Positions 40,227-48,827 of a stretch of 64,000 nucleotides of DNA are shown here, one piece after another. The position numbers and the translations under genes are program-made. The notes below the pieces were generated by a model. That model was given only the letters and a program-made list of their open reading frames with translations. It did not search any database and was not told the DNA's origin. The first letter of the stretch is position 1. Each line of letters begins with the position of its first letter. Origin of the DNA: Halorubrum persicum (lineage in GTDB: Archaea; Halobacteriota; Halobacteria; Halobacteriales; Haloferacaceae); assembly GCF_002727125.1 (NCBI RefSeq), contig NZ_NHOA01000017.1, positions 1-64,000 on the forward strand, written 5' to 3'.

Positions 40227-41160
40227 ATTCAGCGAGTGCGTCGACAAGCGAGGCCTTTCGCCATCCTACCTGAGTATCTGCGACTTCTTGGATTTTCTCG
40301 GGGACCTTCGATTGTCCCTCTGGAATGATTGCGATCACCGGCTTGTCCAGTTCATCGGCGAGTTCCAGCTCCTCCGGGATCCAAGTGCTGTGAGCACCGT
40401 ACATTCCACTACTTACGACGACAACCGACGCCGTTTTCATCTGGTTCCGGAGTTCAGAGCGAAGGGCAGACTCGGTATCCACGGGCAGGGGGTCAGTTGA
40501 AGGGACACTATGATTCTGCCACTTGAGCGACGGAACCTCATCAAGGAAATCAACGATACGCTCGTAGTGTTCGTCATACTCCCACGAGTGGGAGACAAAA
40601 ACGTTGTACTGCTTGTCCTCAAGTCGAGTTGCAGCGCGTGCTAAGCGAGGGAGTGATTGCCCAGTATTTCCGCCTGAGGAGGAAGAGGACTCTTGAGTCG
40701 ACGAGCCTGCAGAGGCCAAGGCTTCCAGCCCTTTGTAGGCAGCATATAGGAGCAAAGCACCGCCAGCGATTTTTTGTCCAGACGAGAGCCCCTGCTGGTT
40801 CTGAGTGTCGGTAGAACTGCGGCTCAGGGAATCGTCGGTCGGGACAAGGCCCGACTGTTGGTCATTCGGCTCGAAGAGCGACGGTTGAGAGGAACTGAGC
40901 TCAGGGAGACTGTTATCCCCAGATTGCGTGACTGTATAAACGGGGCCGAGTTCTCGAACGGTGAACTCCTTTCCGAGATCGTTCCCTTTGTAGGTCGGCA
41001 GTAGGCGGTCTCCATCATCGCGATAGAATCCGGTAGGTAGATCGTTCACAGCTGACTTCAGAACGAATCGAACAGCTGATTCGGGGTTTGGACTGCCACG
41101 AATATCATCAAACGCGGCCTCCCAGGTGGTTTTCAATGGGGAGGAGGTGTCTTGGCTCAT
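40219..41160 (-). CDS. TIR-like (ThsB-type) domain protein
   Basis: The 313-residue protein has an N-terminal domain of about 110 residues and a Ser-rich linker. A hydrophobic segment (KIAGGALLLYAAYKGLEALA, near residue 140) may be a membrane anchor. A C-terminal TIR-like domain starts near 180 (YNVFVSHSWEYDEHYERIVD, then SVVVVSSGMYGAHSTWIPEE and ADTQVGWRKASLVDALAEYA). That pattern is the DUF1863/ThsB type of Thoeris systems, which make a signal from NAD. The final KASLVDAL matches the ThsB end. Its operon partner is a multi-pass membrane protein. No canonical ThsA gene is adjacent. Confidence 0.82.
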   Translation of the reverse strand: MSQDTSSPLKTTWEAAFDDIRGSPNPESAVRFVLKSAVNDLPTGFYRDDGDRLLPTYKGNDLGKEFTVRELGPVYTVTQSGDNSLPELSSSQPSLFEPNDQQSGLVPTDDSLSRSSTDTQNQQGLSSGQKIAGGALLLYAAYKGLEALASAGSSTQESSSSSGGNTGQSLPRLARAATRLEDKQYNVFVSHSWEYDEHYERIVDFLDEVPSLKWQNHSVPSTDPLPVDTESALRSELRNQMKTASVVVVSSGMYGAHSTWIPEELELADELDKPVIAIIPEGQSKVPEKIQEVADTQVGWRKASLVDALAEYA

Positions 41161-41288
41161 AACCGTATGAACAATCCGTTTTTAAATAGTATAAGTTCTT
41201 CCCCCCTGGAATATCGGCAGATTTGGATTCCGCATCAGAGAGGACCATAGTACTAAACGGGTAAGCCGTCAACAATTCGCATATAGTT

Positions 41289-41726
41289 ATGAGCTTCAAC
41301 AGCAGATCTTCAAGCAACCGTCGGAGCGAATACCGACTGTTCATCTCGCACTCTTGGGAGTACAGCGACGAGTACAATCGGATGGTAGAACTACTTCGCG
41401 ACTACCCGAATTTCAGTTTCCGGAACTACTCAGTACCGAAGGTGGATGAGATCGATGCTGACACCGAAGAGGAGCTGGAACAGGCGCTCCGGGAAGACCA
41501 GATCAAGCCAGCTACGGTCGTAATAATACTCGGGGGAATGTACGTAGCACACAGCAAATGGATCAAGAAAGAAACTATTTTAGCTGAAATCGAGAGCAAG
41601 CCTATTCTGGGTGTTACACCGCGCGGAAACGAGCAGATGCCCAATTTCGTTGAAGACCACGCAGATCAGATCGTGGGGTGGCAAGGAAAGAGTGTGGTAG
41701 AGGGAATTCGAGACCTGGCTGATTGA
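41289..41726 (+). CDS. Stand-alone TIR-like (ThsB-type) protein
   Basis: The 145-residue protein is a single TIR-like domain: YRLFISHSWEYSDEYNRMVE, LLRDYPNFSFRNYSVPKVDE, VVIILGGMYVAHSKWIKKET and the ending ADQIVGWQGKSVVEGIRDLA. It is very close to ThsB of Thoeris defence. It resembles the C-terminus of the divergent gene at 40219 in the same order (FVSHSWEYDEHY, SSGMYGAHSTW, VGWRKASLVDAL). Thoeris systems can hold several ThsB proteins that sense different phages. The gene is 128 bp from the other TIR gene and is transcribed away from it. Confidence 0.85.
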   Translation: MSFNSRSSSNRRSEYRLFISHSWEYSDEYNRMVELLRDYPNFSFRNYSVPKVDEIDADTEEELEQALREDQIKPATVVIILGGMYVAHSKWIKKETILAEIESKPILGVTPRGNEQMPNFVEDHADQIVGWQGKSVVEGIRDLAD

Positions 41727-41747
41727 GTTGATGAGAGCGTGGATGAA

Positions 41748-42803
41748 CTATTGAGGGAGAGTCTGGCTACCGTCGAGACTATTTCCAACTCCGCGAATCG
41801 GGTATAGTTCGATCGCTTCGTACTCACCGTCACCGTCAATATGACCCAGTTTTGAAAACAGAGATCGGCTCTTGTCGTTCGGTTCGTCGATGTAGTAGAC
41901 ACCATCCTCGCAGTACTCCTGGCACCAAGTCTGAATCAATTCCTCAGCAATCCCCCGGCGCCGGTAATGATCCCGGACATACAGCTGTCGAAGAACCTGT
42001 ATTCCATCCAGCTCTTCCCAAGTGACGTATCCAGCCGCGTCGTCATCTCGAATATAGAGCAATCCCTGGTGGTTCTCAGGGATATATCGGGCAAAAGAAG
42101 AACTCGTGTCACCACCATAGCTAGTCATCGCGCCGATGACTCGTTCTGTTTTGTCTATTGGTCGACCATCAGAATACACGAGAAATGAATCTTCGGCACC
42201 GATCTCCACGATGTCATCCGGAGTCGAATTCGTGAAGAGCCACTCAGCACTGAACACCTCATCAAGATCGATTCTACGACCCTGATACTCGATACCATAT
42301 AAGCTCATACAGTTATGGCAGCGAAATTCTGCTGATTCCTCGATTTCGGACATTCCCGGAACACGCTCAATTGACGGGTCGTCAATCCCTGAGCAATTGC
42401 AGTCCTGTCTAAGTTCCTCAAATTTGTCCCCCTTCCCAGATTGACTATACGGAACAAATCCCATCTTCCAATGCTCCTCTAACTTCTCACCGAGTTCCTG
42501 AGCGAGTTTTTGAACAACTCTCGCGTCTGTTCCCACAAATGCAACGACAGCATCAAGGAGGTCGTCTACGTGAATAATCGGGTCCTCGGACAACTCATAT
42601 TCTGTGAGCAATTGCCAGCCATTAGGTGCCCGGTAGATCATCCGAAGATCATCTTCACAGAGAAGGGAAACAGCGACGACCTCAATCCCGTCATCAGCTT
42701 CGATATAGAGAGGAATCGTTTGATCAATTTCTTCACGTTGAACAAGAGTTTCGAGCCAAGCATAGTCCCCGAGACCCGCAGGAAGTGGTATATTCAAGCT
42801 CAT
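41748..42803 (-). CDS. GNAT acetyltransferase with N-terminal zinc-like domain
   Basis: The C-terminal half of this 351-residue protein is a GNAT domain: DGIQVLRQLYVRDHYRRRGI, then AEELIQTWCQEYCEDGVYYI with NDKSRSLFSKLGH. The N-terminal half contains two cysteine pairs around residues 125-165 (CNCSGIDDPS, CHNCMSLYGIEYQGRRID) that may bind zinc. GNAT enzymes acetylate small molecules, proteins or charged tRNA. The fusion with a Cys-rich N-terminus inside a defence island, without an antitoxin next to it, makes the target hard to name. It is AT-rich compared with the plasmid core. Confidence 0.75.
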   Translation of the reverse strand: MSLNIPLPAGLGDYAWLETLVQREEIDQTIPLYIEADDGIEVVAVSLLCEDDLRMIYRAPNGWQLLTEYELSEDPIIHVDDLLDAVVAFVGTDARVVQKLAQELGEKLEEHWKMGFVPYSQSGKGDKFEELRQDCNCSGIDDPSIERVPGMSEIEESAEFRCHNCMSLYGIEYQGRRIDLDEVFSAEWLFTNSTPDDIVEIGAEDSFLVYSDGRPIDKTERVIGAMTSYGGDTSSSFARYIPENHQGLLYIRDDDAAGYVTWEELDGIQVLRQLYVRDHYRRRGIAEELIQTWCQEYCEDGVYYIDEPNDKSRSLFSKLGHIDGDGEYEAIELYPIRGVGNSLDGSQTLPQ

Positions 42804-42893
42804 TTCCGTATCAGAAATTGCTCTGTTTCGTTATAAATGATAGGCGACCACCACTATGTAGATATATAAAACCAGCATACCACAAGACGGAAT

Positions 42894-44660
42894 ATGGAAA
42901 CCAAGCGGATCGCTGAGGTCGTGGAAAACATAAATTATTCTTATCTCTTACCCGCGATTCAGCGGGAGTTCGTCTGGGAAACGAGTGACATCGTGGATCT
43001 GTTTGATTCCCTGTTACGGGACTATCCGATCGGTGCGCTCCTTCAGTGGAACCTCTCGGCTGAGGAAGCACAGGCTCAGCCCAAATATCGCTTCGTCACC
43101 CACTACGTCGACGAACCAAATTTTCCCCAGTCACTCACAACACCGACCCATCGAAACCCCCCGCACAATTCTGAAGACCCACTCCCGTCACCGGTGAAAC
43201 TAGTCCTCGACGGCCAGCAGCGACTGACCGCGCTCAATATCGGTCTGACTGGATCATTCTACGAGCGGAAACACAACCACCCCCGGAACAAGGCCAGTTC
43301 GTGGGTTCAGAAGCGACTCTATCTCAACCTCCTCTCGGACCCGCAGACAGCGGACTCGGAACTCGGCAATAAATACGACTTCTCCTTCCGCTCTGAGCAG
43401 TCCGCAACCGCGAATGCATACTGGTACCCAGTCAACCGAATCATGTCCATCTCTGACAACGACGATTTCTATGCAGAACGCCAGGAAATTGAGGGAGAGA
43501 TCCAGGAGCTGGTCGAGAACCACCCCGAGATAGAGAATTCAGATAGTCTGATTCTCAACGCTCAGCGTAATTTCGAGGACCTCTATCGAGCGGTCCACAA
43601 GGACGAGAAGCTCCACTTCTTTACCGAAGACGAGAACGACATCACCCGTGTTCGCGACGTCTTCGTACGGATCAATCAGGGAGGGGTGACACCGAATCGT
43701 GCCGAAATCCTCCTGTCGTTGATGACTAGTAGCTGGCAACAGGAGCCGCCGGAAATCAACGCACGGGACGAGGTGCACTCGATGGTCGACGAACTGAACG
43801 GGATCATCGACGGTGGGAACGCTCCTTTTGCTACGAAGCACGTCCAGAAGGTACTGCTCGCAATCAACGGCAACGAGATCCAGTATCGGTTCGACAACTA
43901 CACACTCGACTTGCTGCGGAATCTGAAGGAGATCTGGCTCACCGATACGTTCTCGAACACGATGGAACAACTCGCTGAGCTTCTGAATAGTTACTATCCG
44001 ACGGTGACCTACATCCTCAGTCCCGCCCTCTACACACCTATCGCCTACTACCTCTACCAGAACGAGAATCCCTCGCTCGATTCGACCTCAGTCAAAGGTC
44101 GCGGGCGACGTCGTGACATTCTCTACTATATCTGTGCAGCCCGACTCAACGGATTCACCAGCCAATCATCGAACCAGATCGCAGAACTCGTCCGGGATGT
44201 TATCCGAGAGGAAGAGAGCTCGGAGTTCCCACTTGAGCGGATCAGTGATGAAGTGGCATCCAGTTACGGAACCTCCCTCCGTTTCACCGAAGAAAAGTTG
44301 ACCACGCTTTTCGAGGAGCTCCAGTACGGGAAGCGCGACATCGAGTTCCTTCTGCAGCTATCACACTACCCCGATGAGCCGGCACGGGGCAAAGACTACG
44401 ATATCGACCACATCATCCCAAAATCGGTTCTCCCCGAAGAAGCAGATGCTGACCGGGTGGGGAACCTCCAGTTACTGATTGACAAGACGAACAAGATGAA
44501 ATCGGACGATGACTTCGAGGACTGGATGAACTCCAGAACGGACGACTACAAGCAGACTCATCATATCCCGGAGGGCGCAAAGGAGATGACGTTCGAAGAG
44601 TTCGTGGACGCCCGCGAACGGCTCATTATGGAGCACATCCTCGAACACCAGCCGTTCTAG
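42894..44660 (+). CDS. GmrSD-like DUF262/HNH restriction protein
   Basis: The 588-residue protein starts with the DUF262 pattern LLPAIQREFVWETSDIVDLF, with the QREFVW box near residue 23. PVKLVLDGQQRLTALNIGLT follows near 103. The C-terminus holds an HNH nuclease (GKDYDIDHIIPKSVLPEEAD near residue 498, then VGNLQLLIDKTNKM). DUF262 with an HNH-type end is the GmrSD/BrxU architecture, which cuts modified phage DNA using NTP. No GmrS or GmrD separate gene is adjacent, so it is the fused form. It stands divergent from the GNAT gene. Confidence 0.85.
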   Translation: METKRIAEVVENINYSYLLPAIQREFVWETSDIVDLFDSLLRDYPIGALLQWNLSAEEAQAQPKYRFVTHYVDEPNFPQSLTTPTHRNPPHNSEDPLPSPVKLVLDGQQRLTALNIGLTGSFYERKHNHPRNKASSWVQKRLYLNLLSDPQTADSELGNKYDFSFRSEQSATANAYWYPVNRIMSISDNDDFYAERQEIEGEIQELVENHPEIENSDSLILNAQRNFEDLYRAVHKDEKLHFFTEDENDITRVRDVFVRINQGGVTPNRAEILLSLMTSSWQQEPPEINARDEVHSMVDELNGIIDGGNAPFATKHVQKVLLAINGNEIQYRFDNYTLDLLRNLKEIWLTDTFSNTMEQLAELLNSYYPTVTYILSPALYTPIAYYLYQNENPSLDSTSVKGRGRRRDILYYICAARLNGFTSQSSNQIAELVRDVIREEESSEFPLERISDEVASSYGTSLRFTEEKLTTLFEELQYGKRDIEFLLQLSHYPDEPARGKDYDIDHIIPKSVLPEEADADRVGNLQLLIDKTNKMKSDDDFEDWMNSRTDDYKQTHHIPEGAKEMTFEEFVDARERLIMEHILEHQPF

Positions 44661-44666
44661 TAGAAG

Positions 44667-45815
44667 TCAGGCCTCCAGTTCGAAGGCCCTCTCAAGAAGT
44701 GTGGTTAGGTCGTCCAGAGCCTGAGTCGCAGTATCGTCGATCTGAACACTAACTCGGTCAGTCTCCTTGGGATGTTTCTTTCCTAACGAGAGGACCACGT
44801 CGTCATCGGGAGAGAGGGAAGCCGAAAGCCAAGAGGTAACACGAGGAGAGCCAGCGAACCAAGCAGTCGTCAAATCATGCCAAGGGCGTTCCCGATCTTC
44901 CTCACTCGGGCGATCTGGTCCAAACGCTAGCCGTTCCAAGTTATCAGTGAATGATCGGAGTTCCTGGGTATCCGAATCTTCAAGTTGAACGGTGACACGG
45001 TGGGTATCGCCATCCCAGCCCCAGTCCTTCTTTCCAAGTTGAAGAGTTAGCTGACCCGTTGGGGAGCGAGAAACAGTCGCCCAAGCGCGCCCCTTTCGTC
45101 GAAGATCTTGTTGAGCAACAGTCACCCACTCATCCGACTTATCGAACGAACCCCAATATTCTCCGGGAATAGGAATCTCTAACGAAACAGAGGATGACTT
45201 CTCTTGCCAGAGCCATTTGGTGACTTCCGGATACCCCTCCGTATTAGACCGCGTCGGAAGCGCATAGGGCCAGACGGTCAGTATTCCGGAGAGATCAACA
45301 TCGTACGCTGAGAAATCGTCCTCATCGAGCCACGCAACGCTATAGTCATGCTGTAGATAATGGTCAGTAACTGCCTCAGTATCTTTGCTTAGATTCCGGT
45401 ACTGAGCCTCTATCGCGATACCCTTTCCATAGGGTTTTCGGGGAGTGTCGAATGTGAGCAAGACATCCGCAATTCGGCCGTCGATACCGGATTCCAGCTC
45501 AACTGTCGCATCGGGGAAATCGTGTTCCAATCGAGCATACGCAATCGATTTCATTTTCATATGCTCGTCCGATTCGCCGGAGCACTCGCCGACATCTACT
45601 AGATCAGCAAAGGTTGCCTGACCTGCAGTTTGCCCCATTTCAGAACGCCCTTCCTGTTCGTGGTGGCGGAAATGACGGGAAATGAACGCAGAGCCTCATT
45701 CGTGAGACCGTACAACAGCCATCGGTTGGTCACACGCAGGACAAGTAACAGTCGTGCCGTCGGCTACTTGTGGTGGGATAACCCGTGTTCCTTTTTGAAC
45801 TCCAAGATATGGCAT
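44667..45815 (-). pseudogene. CoiA-like nuclease gene with in-frame TGA
   Basis: The frame from the ATG at 45815 encodes a CoiA-like N-terminus with CPACDQPMAVV, stopped by TGA at 45696-45698. The same frame goes on with FISRHFRHHEQEG, HMKMKSIAYARLEHDFPDAT and the nuclease core VLLTFDTPRKPYGKGIAIEA then SVAWLDEDDFSAY. The H-F-R-H, H-x2-MK-x3-A and D-x-E-x-Q patterns match competence protein CoiA. If the TGA is read through or replaced, the protein has about 382 residues. An ATG at 45638 could give a 323-residue product lacking the N-terminal Cys module. CoiA-like proteins often sit in defence islands. Confidence 0.65.
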
Positions 45816-46094
45816 CGAGGTGGGTGCGTGTATTAGATTTGCTTGTCACTCGAGTATATTGACCATTTCTCCGGTATCCCGTTGTTCAAGGGGTGAAGAG
45901 GAAATCACCTATAGTGTCTAATCAGTACTGGGAAATGAGTTTCCGGAAGTTTCCGGAAGCCTCGACTTTCCTCGAAGTGAATCGGGATACGGAGTCGGTT
46001 TTCAGACGCCTAAGATGGTACTATCACAGGGGTTTCCGGAAACAACCCGGTCAGGCTTTTATGACCTGACCGAAAATCAGTCAATCAGAATCAA
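45816..46094. other. Putative origin 1: ORB-like repeats and operator before orc1
   Basis: Two tandem GTTTCCGGAA boxes lie at 45939-45948 and 45949-45958, and the palindrome GTTTCCGGAAAC at 46032-46043. They resemble origin-recognition boxes of haloarchaea. Immediately after lies a perfect inverted repeat, CGGTCAGG (46048-46055) and CCTGACCG (46065-46072). The spacer CTTTTATGA looks like a TATA box about 31-39 nt before the orc1 start. The region is free of genes. Origin function is inferred from repeats beside an orc gene. Confidence 0.55.
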
Positions 46095-47123
46095 ATGATC
46101 CGCGATGCTCGCGTCCTCCGTGCCGGGTTCGTTCCTCGGGAAGTCGAGCATCGCGACGCCGAAGTCAACCACCTCTCCAGCGTCCTTGAGCCCATCACGA
46201 ACGGTGAACCCGCCGACACCGCCATCGTCACCGGACCCAGCGGCGCCGGCAAAACGTGTATCTCGAAGTTCGTCACCGAACGACTCCGGGAAGAGGTCCT
46301 CGACGTCGAGGCAACCTACGTGAATTGCTGGCGCAACTACACTCGATTCCGCACGCTCTACCAGATCCTCGACGACCTCGGCGCGACCATCGACATCCAC
46401 CGGCAGTCGACGCCCCACGACGAACTCGTCGACCGGCTCCAGCAATACGACGGCCCGCGAACGGTCGTCATCCTCGACGAGGTCGACCAGCTGGAGGACC
46501 CCAGCGTCATTTACGACCTTCACAGTCTCCCGCAGTTCGCGATTATCTGCATCGCGAACAAGGAAGAGGAGCTGTTCAGCCGCGTCGACGACCGCCTCGT
46601 GAGCCGGCTGCGCTCCAGCGAACACGTCCGGATGGACAAGTACCACGACGAGCAACTGTACGACATCCTGAGTGCACGGGCGAAGTGGGGCCTCAACGAG
46701 GACATCATCAACGACGACCAGCTATACCGGATCGCCGATGCGGCCGCCGGCGACGCCCGTCTCGCAATCGGCATCCTCCGGACGGCAGCCAGTACGGCCG
46801 ACCGAGAAAACCACGAGCGAATCACTGACGACATCCTCCGCGATTCGGCCGACGATGCCCGTGCCCAGATCAAACAGCGAAGCCTCGATTCGCTCACGCC
46901 CCACCAGCGGGCTGTCTACGACATCGTTCGCGAGCACGGCCCGCTCGGACCGAGCGAGATCCACGAGCGCTATTCCGAGGCGGTCGATGACCCCCGGACC
47001 AAACGGACCGTCCGGACGTACCTCTCGAAAATGGAGCAATACAACCTCGTCGAGGCGGAGGGCACGAGTCGAGACCGAGAGTACTCGCTGGTCGATTCAG
47101 CAGCCGCGTCACCGATGCAGTGA
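46095..47123 (+). CDS. orc: Orc1/Cdc6 replication initiator (copy 1)
   Basis: The 342-residue AAA+ protein has Walker A VTGPSGAGKTCISKFVTERL, Walker B VVILDEVDQLEDPS and sensor-2-like GDARLAIGILRTA. A C-terminal winged helix (LTPHQRAVYDIVREHGPLGP, RTVRTYLSKMEQYNLVEAEG) binds DNA. It is shorter than chromosomal Orc1 and follows origin-like repeats and a palindromic operator that covers its TATA region. It probably starts replication at that site and controls its own gene. A second, different orc lies at 54406. Confidence 0.92.
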   Translation: MIRDARVLRAGFVPREVEHRDAEVNHLSSVLEPITNGEPADTAIVTGPSGAGKTCISKFVTERLREEVLDVEATYVNCWRNYTRFRTLYQILDDLGATIDIHRQSTPHDELVDRLQQYDGPRTVVILDEVDQLEDPSVIYDLHSLPQFAIICIANKEEELFSRVDDRLVSRLRSSEHVRMDKYHDEQLYDILSARAKWGLNEDIINDDQLYRIADAAAGDARLAIGILRTAASTADRENHERITDDILRDSADDARAQIKQRSLDSLTPHQRAVYDIVREHGPLGPSEIHERYSEAVDDPRTKRTVRTYLSKMEQYNLVEAEGTSRDREYSLVDSAAASPMQ

Positions 47124-47247
47124 CCGGAAAGGGTCGCGTACGCACGTCCCGTAGGTATCCGGTTTAGGCGGAAGTTCTATGTATTGGTATCTCTTTAGAG
47201 ATAGCTAGAAGCGAAAACGACAGCGCAAGCAGGAGGCGAGTTCAATA

Positions 47248-47937
47248 ATGAACGAGTTAATGGATGCCACCGCTGCGAAAATTGTGTTAGCAGTCCAGCG
47301 TGGCGATTCTATCAACCGTATCGCGAGCAAGATCGACGTCTCGTACTCGTGGGTGTACGACTGGGTTGAGCGGTTAGATGACGCAGAAGTTATCGCTAAT
47401 ACAGATAATGGAATCCAGATCGTCGATCACGAGATGCGCCAGCAGTACGCCGAGATGATGGCTGCGTTATACAGCCGCGACACAATCTCTCAGGAAGACG
47501 CGTACGTCATTCCACACTTCGCCGGAATGGAGTTCGCGTACACAGAAATTGACGCGGCATACGTCTGGACACACGGCGGCTTCCAGATCGCGCGGAGCCA
47601 CGACGACTATCCCGTGTTCATCGACGTGCACGACCGTGATATCGAACGGTGGATTGCGTTCTTCCAGCAGTTTGGCGTCGACACGACGATCAACGAGCGC
47701 CCGGACGCCAGCGACGTCGACGGGAACGTTCACTACGTGTTGTTCCCCAAGACCGTCGATATCGACGCCGAGTGGGTCGACGGCAACCCCGTCATCCCGT
47801 TGGACGATACCGTCAGCCAGATGATGGAGAATCGCCCAGCGTACGAGCCCGCCTTAGAGATCATCGCCAACGAGTACGACAGGGACATCGATGCGTCACA
47901 TCACAGTGCCATGAGTACGAACGAACAGATGGAATGA
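47248..47937 (+). CDS. HTH protein of a nucleotidyltransferase module (copy 2)
   Basis: The 229-residue protein is a paralogue of the gene at 22512. It has a HTH (IVLAVQRGDSINRIASKIDV, SYSWVYDWVERLDDAEVIAN) and the same C-terminal order: EDAYVIPHFAG, YVWTHGGFQIA, DDYPVFIDVH, NPVIPLDDTV. Its stop overlaps the nucleotidyltransferase start (ATGA). Both genes are intact here, unlike copy 1. It may be the antidote or regulator of the enzyme. The leader contains an AT-rich tract near 47200. Confidence 0.78.
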   Translation: MNELMDATAAKIVLAVQRGDSINRIASKIDVSYSWVYDWVERLDDAEVIANTDNGIQIVDHEMRQQYAEMMAALYSRDTISQEDAYVIPHFAGMEFAYTEIDAAYVWTHGGFQIARSHDDYPVFIDVHDRDIERWIAFFQQFGVDTTINERPDASDVDGNVHYVLFPKTVDIDAEWVDGNPVIPLDDTVSQMMENRPAYEPALEIIANEYDRDIDASHHSAMSTNEQME

Positions 47938-48620
47938 GTCTTCCCGAGCGACAATCCGAGCTGGTTGACACGCATCGCGCGGTTCAGGATGCCGAACTGC
48001 CGTATGTTCTCGTTGGCGGTTGGGCAGTATCCGCGTTCCAAACACGGTTTACGACGGATATCGACACCGTGATTCCGGACACTGCACTCGACGACTACGA
48101 TATCCTCCTTCGTGACCTCGGGTACGAGAAACAGTTCGAGCAGAATGTCTCGAACAAGTACGACGGGCGAATGATTCAGTACGCAAAGGAGGTCGGAGCG
48201 AACGCCGTCAAGTTCGAGGCACTCGTGGATGCGATGGGATGTCGACAGACGGACGCAGAGTGGTCATATCGCTATCTTCACGAACACAGTACCATCGAAT
48301 CGCTTGACGTCGCCGAAGACCTCAACGGGCGAATCCCGGAACCGGCCCTTCTGTTCGCGATGAAACTCCACAGCGGGCGAAAGGCCGATACCCGTGACCT
48401 CGTCGTGATTAGCTTGCGTGCGGATTTCGACCGCATCGAGCGACACGTCCACCGTGGCGACCCAGAGAAGCTCGATAAACGGATCGAGATGGTCCTGAAT
48501 CGACTCGAAGAGGATGGGTTCGAAGACTCATTCAAGGGTGTCTTTCGGCAAGAAGAACTGCCAGCAGACGCGGTTGACAACCTTGTTTCGTTCCTGTCTG
48601 AGCAGCGAAATCGGCTGTGA
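47934..48620 (+). CDS. Nucleotidyltransferase (copy 2, intact)
   Basis: The 228-residue enzyme has the polymerase-beta-like core near residues 20-40 (LVGGWAVSAFQTRFTTDIDT, so GG then DID). The rest reads CRQTDAEWSYRYLHEHST and LLFAMKLHSGRKADTRDLVV, as in AbiEii/DUF6036-type nucleotidyltransferases. These enzymes can disable tRNA or other targets and are toxins in two-gene systems. The start at 47934 gives a 4-bp overlap with its HTH partner. Codon use is ordinary for the plasmid. Confidence 0.78.
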   Translation: MSLPERQSELVDTHRAVQDAELPYVLVGGWAVSAFQTRFTTDIDTVIPDTALDDYDILLRDLGYEKQFEQNVSNKYDGRMIQYAKEVGANAVKFEALVDAMGCRQTDAEWSYRYLHEHSTIESLDVAEDLNGRIPEPALLFAMKLHSGRKADTRDLVVISLRADFDRIERHVHRGDPEKLDKRIEMVLNRLEEDGFEDSFKGVFRQEELPADAVDNLVSFLSEQRNRL

Positions 48621-48624
48621 CGTA

Positions 48625-48664
48625 TTAACCAACAAAATACGCGAGAACTCGTTTTGTTGGTTAA
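48625..48664. promoter_or_regulatory. TTAACCAACA inverted repeat, site A
   Basis: The arms TTAACCAACAAAA and TTTTGTTGGTTAA (48625-48637, 48652-48664) are perfect inverted copies with a 14-bp middle. It sits 4 bp after the nucleotidyltransferase stop. The same 10-bp arms occur at three other places in the window (56607, 60659, 63223). Function is unknown: operator, recombination site or transcript end are possible. Confidence 0.65.
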
Positions 48665-48771
48665 CTCTCCAATACGGGAAGAACTCAGTTCTGGAAATGT
48701 TCTCGGAAACCATTAGCTATCCACAGAAACTCGACGACTGGGGGCGAATTTCCTCTGTCTCGTGCCTTCCC

Positions 48772-48804
48772 TGAAACGCGGAAGCGCCACGCCGCGGCTT
48801 ATCG
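48772..48804 (+). promoter_or_regulatory. Shared 33-bp promoter element (copy 1)
   Basis: This 33-bp block starts TGAAACGCGGAAGCG and ends in GGCTTATCG. It lies 23 nt before the RecA-like start. It matches the block at 52039-52071 at 27 of 33 positions without gaps. The CTTATC near its end is placed like a TATA box of a leaderless gene. It suggests that the two replication genes share one control. Confidence 0.6.
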
Positions 48805-48827
48805 GGAACGTAGACAACTAGTCGAAT

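Noticed and set aside
39227-41726. Canonical type I Thoeris
   Set aside because: The TIR proteins fit ThsB, but no SIR2-SLOG ThsA is visible. The membrane protein has no macro domain that I can see, so the standard types do not fit.
45630-45836. A 68-codon plus-strand frame after the CoiA-like gene
   Set aside because: It is antisense to the N-terminal Cys-module of the CoiA-like frame, which has family motifs; the plus-strand product has none.
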